Positions 7,583 to 15,420 of a stretch of DNA of 41,160 nucleotides are shown here, piece by piece. Numbering within the stretch: position 1 is the first letter of the stretch; each line of letters begins with the position of its first letter. Origin of the DNA: VMCP01 sp965659745 (lineage in GTDB: Bacteria; Bacteroidota; Bacteroidia; NS11-12g; UBA955); contig CBFHXF010000015.1 of assembly GCA_965659745.1 (NCBI GenBank), positions 1-41,160 on the forward strand, given 5' to 3'. A program made the translations under genes and the position numbers. The notes under the pieces were generated by a model that was not told where the DNA came from, made no database searches, and was given only the letters and a program-made list of their open reading frames with translations.

Positions 7583-10294
7583 ATGAGTCCCGATACCTCT
7601 TATATTCACAACGCCGATCCATCGGCCATCGATCACCTGTACCAACAATATCAAACCGATAAAGAAAGCGTAGATTTCGGATGGCGCAAATTCTTTGAAG
7701 GATTCGACCTTGGCAGTGAAAAATATGCCACCGGTGGGGCCGTTAGCGAAGATGCCGTTAACGAAATAAAAGTACTTAATTTAATTCATGGGTATCGCCA
7801 ACGGGGCCATTTATTCAGCAAAACCAACCCCATTCGCCAAAGACGTAATTACAGTCCTACCCTCGATATCGCCACTTTTGGATTGAGTGCCGAACACCTA
7901 AGCAAAACCTTCAATGCCGGAATTGAAGTAGGCATGGGTCCTGCGAAATTATCAGAAATCATTGCCAAACTCGAAAAAACCTACTGCAATAGCATCGGTT
8001 GTGAGTTCAGCTATATCCGCGATCCCAAACGCCGCCAATGGCTTCAAGATCGTTTCGAACAAACAGAAAACGTTCCGCAATTGAGCGTAAACGAAAAGCG
8101 CCATTTCTTGGAAAAAATCAACCAAGCTACCGTTTTTGAAAACTTCCTCCATAAAAAATATATCGGACAAAAACGCTTCTCTTTAGAAGGGTTGGAAGCC
8201 CTAATACCTGCCTTAGACGCCGTAATTCAATACGGTGCCGAACTAAACGTAGAAGAATTCGTTATCGGGATGGCCCACCGCGGTCGCCTAAACGTACTAG
8301 CTAATATTTTCAATAAAACCTACAGCCAAATTTTCTCTGAATTCGAAGGGAAGGTATTTCAAGGCGGTGACTTCGACGATTTCGAGGGCGACGTAAAATA
8401 CCACTTAGGTTACAGTACCGATGTCATTACCGCCACCGACAAAAAAGTGCATTTGCGATTGGCCGATAACCCCTCTCACCTTGAAGCCGTAAATCCTATT
8501 GTAAAAGGATTGGTACGTGCCAAATTAGACAATAAATACGAGGGTGACGTAGACAAAATCTGTCCGATACTTATACATGGAGATGCAGCAATTGCCGGAC
8601 AAGGAATCATGTATGAAATCGTACAAATGAGCGGCTTGGAAGGGTATTACGTGGGCGGTACTATGCACATCGTAACCAATAACCAAATTGGCTTCACCAC
8701 CAATTACCTCGATGCCCGTACCTCTACCTATTGTACCGACGTGGCCAAAGTAACTCTTTGTCCCGTACTCCACGTTAATGCCGACGATATCGAAGCCGTA
8801 GTTCATGCCGTTAAATTGGCCATGGCTTACCGCAACGAATTCAATAGCGATATTTTCATTGATTTATTAGGATACCGAAAATACGGACATAACGAAGGCG
8901 ATGAGCCCCGTTTTACACAGCCCGATTTATATAAATTAATCGACAAACACCCCAACCCAAGAGAGGTTTACAAAAACCAATTAATGGCACGCGGCGAAAT
9001 CGATGCCGCCATCGCCACTGAGATGGAAGCCAAATTCAAAGATTTGCTTCAAGAAAAATTGGAAGATGCCAAAGGCGAATTCGTACCCGAACCCTCCGTG
9101 ATTCCTAATACTTGGGAAGGATATCAGCACGCCAATCCCAAAACCATTCAAGAAAAAGCCAATACCGCTGTTTCCCTTAAAGAAATCAAAGAAATCGGAC
9201 AAAAGCTAAGCCATATACCCGAATCGCAAGCCCCTATTAAAAAAGTACAGAGTCTTTTCAACGACCGTGCTAAAATGATTGAAAATGGTCAAATAGATTG
9301 GGCCATGGGCGAGTTATTGGCTTATGGAACCTTATTGAACGAAGGACATAATGTGCGTTTGGTAGGGCAAGATGTAGAACGCGGAACTTTTTCTCACCGT
9401 CACGCCGTAGTAAAAAGCGAAGACGGTCAATCTGAATACGCTCCGCTTCAGCATATACACGACAAACAAGGTCGCTTTTCTATTTATAATTCCCTATTGA
9501 GTGAATATGCCGCTTTAGGATTTGAATACGGATATAGCACCACCACTCCTAAAGATTTAACCATTTGGGAAGCCCAATTTGGAGATTTTGCCAACGGTGC
9601 TCAAATTATCATCGACCAATTTATTGCCTCTGCAGAAGCCAAATGGAGTAAATTCAGTGGTTTAACCTTGCTTTTACCTCATGGTTATGAAGGACAAGGA
9701 CCTGAACACAGTTCTGCACGCCCCGAGCGCTTTTTACAATTGTGTGCCGGTTCTAATATGCAAGTATTGAACTGCACCACCCCTGCCAATTTATTTCATG
9801 CATTGCGCCGTCAACTAAAGCGTAACTTCTCTATTCCTTTGGTAATAATGACGCCCAAAAGCTTATTACGCCATGCAAAATGCGTAAGTAATCTTAGCGA
9901 CTTGAGCGATTCAAGCTTCCAAGAAGTAATTGCAGATACCGAAGTAACTCAAAAGGCTCGTAAGGTTTTATTCTGTACAGGTAAAATATATTACGATCTA
10001 TTGGCTTACCGCGAAGAAAACAATATTTCTGATGTTGCTATCATCCGTATCGAGCAATTGTATCCTTTACCTGAGTGGATACTGGCCGAAGTATTCCAGC
10101 AGTATGAAGGTGCCACATTTGCATGGGTACAAGAAGAACCTATGAATCAAGGGGCTTGGTTGCACTTACACCGCTATGAATTCCCCGTAAAATTGGGATA
10201 TTATGGCCGTAAAAGCAGCGCCAGTCCAGCTACCGGATTCAAGAAAGTGCACGACCGCGAACAAGCCGAGATCGTGACTAAAGCTTTCTCTTAA
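7583..10294 (+). CDS. sucA: 2-oxoglutarate dehydrogenase E1 component
   Basis: The thiamine-diphosphate-dependent E1 of the TCA-cycle 2-oxoglutarate dehydrogenase complex. ATG at 7583 (MSPDTSYIHNADPS) is preferred over an in-frame TTG at 7571, which lies inside the promoter box; this gives 903 residues. The N-terminal E1o segment (IDHLYQQYQTDKESVDFGWR) is typical. Other hallmarks are GMAHRGRLNVLANIFNK, the ThDP/Mg region HGDAAIAGQGIMYEI to VTNNQIGFTT, LGYRKYGHNEGDEPRFTQP, and the transketolase-type domain with QDVERGTFSHRHA and LLPHGYEGQGPEHSSARPER. The usual partner gene sucB is not adjacent: the gene ends in a 4-bp convergent overlap with rlmD. Confidence 0.96.
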   Translation: MSPDTSYIHNADPSAIDHLYQQYQTDKESVDFGWRKFFEGFDLGSEKYATGGAVSEDAVNEIKVLNLIHGYRQRGHLFSKTNPIRQRRNYSPTLDIATFGLSAEHLSKTFNAGIEVGMGPAKLSEIIAKLEKTYCNSIGCEFSYIRDPKRRQWLQDRFEQTENVPQLSVNEKRHFLEKINQATVFENFLHKKYIGQKRFSLEGLEALIPALDAVIQYGAELNVEEFVIGMAHRGRLNVLANIFNKTYSQIFSEFEGKVFQGGDFDDFEGDVKYHLGYSTDVITATDKKVHLRLADNPSHLEAVNPIVKGLVRAKLDNKYEGDVDKICPILIHGDAAIAGQGIMYEIVQMSGLEGYYVGGTMHIVTNNQIGFTTNYLDARTSTYCTDVAKVTLCPVLHVNADDIEAVVHAVKLAMAYRNEFNSDIFIDLLGYRKYGHNEGDEPRFTQPDLYKLIDKHPNPREVYKNQLMARGEIDAAIATEMEAKFKDLLQEKLEDAKGEFVPEPSVIPNTWEGYQHANPKTIQEKANTAVSLKEIKEIGQKLSHIPESQAPIKKVQSLFNDRAKMIENGQIDWAMGELLAYGTLLNEGHNVRLVGQDVERGTFSHRHAVVKSEDGQSEYAPLQHIHDKQGRFSIYNSLLSEYAALGFEYGYSTTTPKDLTIWEAQFGDFANGAQIIIDQFIASAEAKWSKFSGLTLLLPHGYEGQGPEHSSARPERFLQLCAGSNMQVLNCTTPANLFHALRRQLKRNFSIPLVIMTPKSLLRHAKCVSNLSDLSDSSFQEVIADTEVTQKARKVLFCTGKIYYDLLAYREENNISDVAIIRIEQLYPLPEWILAEVFQQYEGATFAWVQEEPMNQGAWLHLHRYEFPVKLGYYGRKSSASPATGFKKVHDREQAEIVTKAFS

Positions 10295-11694
10295 ATTTTC
10301 TCTAATAACGCCACGTTTTCAACGTGGTGGGTATGCGGGAACATGTCTACCGGTTGCATTTTAACCAGTCGATAATGTTCCTGCATGGCCTTAATATCTC
10401 TGGCCTGGGTAGCAGGATTACAACTCACATACACAATGCGCTTTGCACCCGATTGATTAATACGTTCTACCACATCTGGATGCATTCCTTCACGTGGAGG
10501 ATCTGTAATAATCACATCAGGATTTCCGTGTTTCTCAAATAAGGTTTCCGTCAATACATCTTTCATATCGCCGGCGTAAAACGTGGCATTTTCGACCCCA
10601 TTATTAGAGGCATTTATTTTCGCATCTTCAATAGCCACCTCTACATATTCTATACCAACTAAATTTTGGGCGCCTTCTGAAACATAAATAGCAATACTGC
10701 CTGTACCTGTATACAAATCGTATACATTTTCAATGCCCGTTAATCCTGCAAAATCCTTAGTAATATCGTACAAACGCTTCGCCTGTTGGGTGTTGGTTTG
10801 AAAGAAACTCAAAGGTTGAATGATAAAGTTATAATTCCCTAAAGACTCCGTCAAATAGGGGGCTCCCGAATAATGGATCACTTCACAGCCCTGCATCGAA
10901 TCGTTCATCTTTGCATTAACAATATAATTTAAGGAAACTACCCGATCAAAATTATCCTTGATATGTGACATTACCGCTTCGATGATTTCGGTATCGTTCT
11001 CATAAAAAGCCACCACAATCATCCATTCATTCTTTTCGTTGCAGCGAAACATAATATTCCGCATCAAACCTTCATGGCGTTGGATATCGTGAAAAGAAAT
11101 GCCCCTATCGTCACAAAATGCCTTAACACTGCGTTGAATTTGATTCACATAATCAGGCATCAAATAACAGGCTTCAATATCTAAAAGTTGACTGAACTGT
11201 CCGGGTATGTGGAAACCCAAGGCCCTCGGCCGGGGTTTGTCTTCTCCCTTCACGTAATCGATTACCCAAGCGCGTTCACTGAACGTAAGTTCGAGTTTAT
11301 TCCGGTAAGCCTGAATTTTTTCACTTCCCAAGATGGGAACCACTTCAAATCCTTGAATCCCGCCAATACGTTCCATCGCATCTATGACTTGCTGCTGCTT
11401 GAATTCTAACTGCGACTCATAAGGCATATGCTGCCATTTACAACCACCGCAATGCGTAAAATAGGGACAAAAGGGCTCTACACGCTGCTCCGACTTATGC
11501 TGATAACGAATGATTTGTCCTTCCTGAAAATTCTTCTTCTTCTTGACAATCTTAACGTCTACCACATCACCTGGTGCGGCATATTTTACAAATATGACTT
11601 GATTGTTATCGCGCCCAATGGCATAGCCCTCAGCAGCGATACTCGTGATTTCTAAACCTTCTATTATCTTAATCAGCTTTTGCTTTCGACCCAT
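10291..11694 (-). CDS. rlmD: 23S rRNA (uracil-C5)-methyltransferase, RlmD/RumA type
   Basis: A SAM-dependent enzyme that methylates C5 of a uridine in 23S rRNA (U1939 in E. coli). It has 467 residues. A TRAM domain occupies about residues 10-65. The [4Fe-4S] ligands are Cys76, Cys82 and Cys85 in CPYFTHCGGCKWQH, plus a Cys near 173 in DIEACYLMP. The SAM site is VYDLYTGTGSIAIY, and the catalytic Cys lies in IVYVSCNPATQARD, followed by the C-terminal MFPHTHHVENVALLEK. The RlmD/RlmCD/TrmA subfamily is hard to separate by eye. It is the last gene of the minus-strand run and starts 9 bp after the thioredoxin-like gene. Confidence 0.9.
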   Translation of the reverse strand: MGRKQKLIKIIEGLEITSIAAEGYAIGRDNNQVIFVKYAAPGDVVDVKIVKKKKNFQEGQIIRYQHKSEQRVEPFCPYFTHCGGCKWQHMPYESQLEFKQQQVIDAMERIGGIQGFEVVPILGSEKIQAYRNKLELTFSERAWVIDYVKGEDKPRPRALGFHIPGQFSQLLDIEACYLMPDYVNQIQRSVKAFCDDRGISFHDIQRHEGLMRNIMFRCNEKNEWMIVVAFYENDTEIIEAVMSHIKDNFDRVVSLNYIVNAKMNDSMQGCEVIHYSGAPYLTESLGNYNFIIQPLSFFQTNTQQAKRLYDITKDFAGLTGIENVYDLYTGTGSIAIYVSEGAQNLVGIEYVEVAIEDAKINASNNGVENATFYAGDMKDVLTETLFEKHGNPDVIITDPPREGMHPDVVERINQSGAKRIVYVSCNPATQARDIKAMQEHYRLVKMQPVDMFPHTHHVENVALLEKI

Positions 11695-11703
11695 TGGGCG
11701 AAA

Positions 11704-12315
11704 TTACGATTTCTTTCCCTTTGCCATATCCAATAAATTAGAAAAATCATTGGGAGGCAAATATCCCGGCTGAACATAGCGATCGTTATCACTTGCTGGA
11801 TTGGGCCAAAAAATAGTCGTAGGGAAACCCGTTACACTTCCATTACCTAAGAACTGTAACAATTCTGAACCGCCCCATTTTTTATCTCTAAAATTATATA
11901 CGGTACCTAACTCTGGGTTGAATTTTACGCAAATAAACGATTCGTTAAGTTTTGCGATTATTGCAGGATCGGCATACGTTTTACGATCCATCACCTTACA
12001 CCAACCACACCAATCTGTATAGGCATCTACCAATAAAATCTTGCCTTCCTCTACTGATTTAGCATAACCCTCTTCGAAGGAATACCATGTAAGTTCGGCA
12101 TCTTGTGGAGATACCAACGTACTGCGCTCTGCAAAGTTATTCGCATGGAGATTGGCAACTATGGCTGCATTTGTAGCAGGTCTATGTCCGTTTTCAACCC
12201 CCACATTTACCTCTTTATTCTCGTTAATATCGGAATTGCTTCTTGAAGCAATTCCTTGTGCAATAGCACTTCCTGCGATGGCAATTAAGCCGGCTACGAT
12301 TACATTCTTTTTCAT
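11704..12315 (-). CDS. secreted thioredoxin-like protein (CGWC motif)
   Basis: A 203-residue protein with a Sec signal peptide (MKKNVIVAGLIAIAGSAIAQ). After a low-complexity region of about 50 residues comes a thioredoxin fold of the DUF255/Thioredoxin_7 kind: ILLVDAYTDWCGWCKVMDR with redox Cys103 and Cys106, and a cis-Pro loop VTGFPTTIFW (Pro165). It probably acts as a periplasmic disulfide reductase or isomerase, but the partner is unknown. It lies 31 bp after nadC and 9 bp before rlmD, so it is probably in the same transcript. Confidence 0.88.
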   Translation of the reverse strand: MKKNVIVAGLIAIAGSAIAQGIASRSNSDINENKEVNVGVENGHRPATNAAIVANLHANNFAERSTLVSPQDAELTWYSFEEGYAKSVEEGKILLVDAYTDWCGWCKVMDRKTYADPAIIAKLNESFICVKFNPELGTVYNFRDKKWGGSELLQFLGNGSVTGFPTTIFWPNPASDNDRYVQPGYLPPNDFSNLLDMAKGKKS

Positions 12316-12346
12316 ATTCTCTTTTATATTAAGGGTAAGACAAAAA

Positions 12347-13204
12347 TCATACCAATAAAGTTGTCTTAAAGCTAATGTCTAAGGCCTTTACGGAATGTGT
12401 CAAAGCACCCACACTAATATAATTAACGCCGGTTTGTGCGTATTCATATATATTATCGAGGGAAATTCCCCCAGAGGCCTCGGTTTCGGCACGTCCGTTA
12501 ACCAGCTGAACGCCTTCACGACATAGTTCAGGACTGAAATTATCAAACATAATACGATCTACATTATGGACCAAGGCTTGTTTTACTTCGTCTAAATTGC
12601 GGGTTTCTACCTCAACTTTCAAATCTAAATTATGGACCTTCAAATATTCTTTGGTACGTAACAGCGCTTCATTGATACCACCGGCTGCATCAATATGGTT
12701 GTCTTTCAACATAATCATATCGTACAAACCCATGCGGTGATTTTTACCTCCACCTTGAGTTACGGCCCATTTTTCTAAGGTTCGCAATCCGGGGGTGGTC
12801 TTTCTCGTATCAAGTATGGTTAATCCCGTTCCCGCTACTTTTTGCACCACTTGATGGGTTTGCGTGGCAATGCCCGAAAGTCGTTGCATCAAGTTCAACA
12901 TCAATCGTTCTCCTTTTAATAAAGAATGCGCAGATCCCTTGGCTTCGGCTAAAAGGGTTCCTTTTTTTAGGAATTCTCCGTCTTTAGCCAACAAGGTAAA
13001 CTGTACCGATGGATCTAAGTATTGGAATAGGGCTACGGCCAAATCCAATCCCGCAACCACCCCGTCTTCTTTGAGCAACAGCCGTGAATGGGCTTCCCCC
13101 GAAGCTAAAATAGAAGCCAGCGAAGAATGATCGCCGGCACCCACGTCTTCCGAAAGCCATGCTTCAAAATAGGGATGCCAACGAGAATTGAAAAAGTCTA
13201 TCAT
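12347..13204 (-). CDS. nadC: nicotinate-nucleotide pyrophosphorylase (carboxylating)
   Basis: Quinolinate phosphoribosyltransferase: converts quinolinate and PRPP to nicotinate mononucleotide, CO2 and PPi in de novo NAD synthesis. It has 285 residues, normal length. Diagnostic segments are EDVGAGDHSS near the N terminus, LNLMQRLSGIATQT, ILDTRKTTPGLRTLEKWAV, GGGKNHRMGLYDMIMLKDNH, VEVETRNLDE, IMFDNFSPE and EASGGISLDNI. The start codon overlaps the stop of the endonuclease gene (TAATG), so translation is probably coupled. nadA and nadB are not in the window; placement after a secreted nuclease is odd. Confidence 0.96.
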   Translation of the reverse strand: MIDFFNSRWHPYFEAWLSEDVGAGDHSSLASILASGEAHSRLLLKEDGVVAGLDLAVALFQYLDPSVQFTLLAKDGEFLKKGTLLAEAKGSAHSLLKGERLMLNLMQRLSGIATQTHQVVQKVAGTGLTILDTRKTTPGLRTLEKWAVTQGGGKNHRMGLYDMIMLKDNHIDAAGGINEALLRTKEYLKVHNLDLKVEVETRNLDEVKQALVHNVDRIMFDNFSPELCREGVQLVNGRAETEASGGISLDNIYEYAQTGVNYISVGALTHSVKALDISFKTTLLV

Positions 13205-15408
13205 TAGGGTTTTAACAAGGTCGAGGCTGCAGTTTTCCCAGATTTCGTGCGTACCAAAACCAAATAGGGTCCGCTTGCTAAGGCATCCGATTCCAAGCGA
13301 ATGCTCTTCTCAGACGATTGCGCCTGCATAACGGTACGCTCGTAATAATCGATTACAAAAATGTCTACCGACTCTCCATTGAATTCCGACAAATCAATAT
13401 TGAATGCCGAAACCGCTGGATTTGGGAATACCGTAATATTGGCGGTATTGGGCAGTGATACGCGGCCGGGTATAGAATCTGTAGTTTGACATGCGCTGCC
13501 GTCTGCTACATGCTTCATAAGGGTAAAATCGATGTAACAAGCCCAATTCGGATTGTCTACGAAAGGATTTCTATTGCCTTGAATCGTAGATTGCGCAATG
13601 AATTCGTGGCGGGCAATTTCCCAAGGGTTGGGAGGAAAATCTTGATTCCACTTTTTGAGAATTTCTTGATATTGCAATTCGTTTACCAACATATTAGAAG
13701 TGGGCAGGGTAAACGGAAACTCGGCAGTATTATAAGCAGCACAGGCATAAAAATTCGCTCTGGCGGCAGCGCCTTTGGCAAAGTCGCGAGGCTCATAACA
13801 ATACTCGCCTTTGGCATTGCGGCCAAAAGTTCCCCCAAAAAATGTCGTGCTTACTTGCTCAACTTCGTCTAAAGGATAGTTGCTACGCACGGCGTTGGCC
13901 TTATCCTGATGAACGGTAAAGAGCAAATGCAAATCACTATAATTAGGCTCGTTTTCGCTCACTTTGGTCATGTACGATTGCGGGTAAGAGTGCTCGCGCG
14001 ACATTACCGAATGGCTGAAAGGAGGTTCGTAAATGTATTGATAGCCGGTATAGAATCCCTCTACAATTTTCTTGTTATCGGTGGTATCACGAGCTTCGAA
14101 CAACTCAATAACATTTGAGCTGTAGTTGCTATAGTAAATACGGCGGTGTGGATTGATTAAAGAATAAAGGTCTTGAACAAACGTACCGTTTGTGGGTGAA
14201 ATTGCTGAATAATATTGACCGGGCTCTAAACCAGGGGTTTTCACTATTTTTTCTAAAGGATTCGTGGTCAGATAATTGGTATATTCTCCGTAACCATTAT
14301 AACCAAAAACACGAATTTGGTATTCGGTACCGGCAACGGTATTGTCGAAATCTATATTTGAATTGGCGTCTCCGGCCATGATAACACGAGATTTTCCAAT
14401 ATATTGACCTCTTTGATAGCTTTTTCCGTCTTCAGGCACATCGCTAGACGTACCTATAGAAGCCAAAATAAGATAGTGCTCTGCATCGCTTTTAGCAAAG
14501 CCGGCGTTCATGCGGAATGCTTTGGCATCTACCTGCAAATTTTGCGGTTGGGCTTGGGGTTCACTGGCTTTAGATCCTTTAATTGTAGTGAAATCTAATT
14601 TAAACGCTGGGATATCGGCATCGTTAGAAGCCATGTTTAGAGTAGCCGAGTAGGAACCATTTTGAGTGGCATTCAAACGAATTTGTACTTCTTTGCGGGT
14701 GGCACTGCCAATATTTAAAGGAGTAGAGGTAAGCACTGTAAAATCTTGTGCCTGATTCCCTGTTAGGGTAATACCACTCAGGGTCAAATCATTTTTAGTA
14801 CCGTTGTTATATACTTCAAAAACAATCAATGTATCGTTACCGGTACTTAATGAACCCGTATGAATCTGTTGTTTACTGTTGTAAAACACTTGTATTTCAG
14901 GATTTTCACTTGGCGCTTTCGGACGTACCGTAAAATCATCGATGGCTAAGTTGAAACCAGACGCCTTTTTAGAATAAAAAATACGCACATAACGCGATGC
15001 TTCTTTCACACGAACAAATTCAAAGGTTGCCTTATTAGGGATATCGTTAATAAACGTTTTGAGGGTAGTCCAATTCGTTCCATCTTCACTTTCATCCACA
15101 GTAACTTCTCCTTGCCAAGCCGCCCCAGTAGAGGTTCCAGCTGCATAAAAAGAAACCGTATCGGCTTTACCAGACCAATGCGCTTGTACATATTCTCCCG
15201 TTACATCCAAACGAAGGGCATACGGGGCGCTATTCACCAAGCTGGCCAAAGAATACGTTTTGTTACCCGTGCCTTGTTCCGCGCTAAAACCCGTAGGCAT
15301 AACTGCGCCATCCATGTCCCAAGACATAGGTAAAGTTCCTTGAGAGAAAACGCTCCCAATCTGTGCCAAAGCGGCGGTTGCAATAATTGCAATTCTTTTA
15401 ATATTCAT
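13204..15408 (-). CDS. secreted endonuclease I with T9SS sorting domain
   Basis: A 734-residue multi-domain extracellular nuclease. After the signal peptide (ending VFSQ) comes a beta-sandwich (about 25-165), a choice-of-anchor/HYDIN-like Ig domain (about 165-275) and a fibronectin III-like domain (about 280-390). The endonuclease I domain (about 400-640, EndA/Vvn family) shows REHSYPQSYM with His473, SDLHLLF (491-497), NAVRSNYP, KGAAARANFYA, and GNRNPFVD at 611-618. These nucleases cut DNA, some also RNA, non-specifically with Mg2+. WNQ replaces the frequent WHQ near 587. The C-terminal 75-80 residues form a T9SS type A sorting domain. It follows the TonB receptor by 12 bp. Confidence 0.93.
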   Translation of the reverse strand: MNIKRIAIIATAALAQIGSVFSQGTLPMSWDMDGAVMPTGFSAEQGTGNKTYSLASLVNSAPYALRLDVTGEYVQAHWSGKADTVSFYAAGTSTGAAWQGEVTVDESEDGTNWTTLKTFINDIPNKATFEFVRVKEASRYVRIFYSKKASGFNLAIDDFTVRPKAPSENPEIQVFYNSKQQIHTGSLSTGNDTLIVFEVYNNGTKNDLTLSGITLTGNQAQDFTVLTSTPLNIGSATRKEVQIRLNATQNGSYSATLNMASNDADIPAFKLDFTTIKGSKASEPQAQPQNLQVDAKAFRMNAGFAKSDAEHYLILASIGTSSDVPEDGKSYQRGQYIGKSRVIMAGDANSNIDFDNTVAGTEYQIRVFGYNGYGEYTNYLTTNPLEKIVKTPGLEPGQYYSAISPTNGTFVQDLYSLINPHRRIYYSNYSSNVIELFEARDTTDNKKIVEGFYTGYQYIYEPPFSHSVMSREHSYPQSYMTKVSENEPNYSDLHLLFTVHQDKANAVRSNYPLDEVEQVSTTFFGGTFGRNAKGEYCYEPRDFAKGAAARANFYACAAYNTAEFPFTLPTSNMLVNELQYQEILKKWNQDFPPNPWEIARHEFIAQSTIQGNRNPFVDNPNWACYIDFTLMKHVADGSACQTTDSIPGRVSLPNTANITVFPNPAVSAFNIDLSEFNGESVDIFVIDYYERTVMQAQSSEKSIRLESDALASGPYLVLVRTKSGKTAASTLLKP

Positions 15409-15420
15409 TTTTTGTGTTTT

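Noticed and set aside
10311..10327. Perfect hairpin CCACGTT/AACGTGG at the sucA-rlmD junction
   Set aside because: It lies inside the rlmD coding end and has no T run, so I did not call a terminator.
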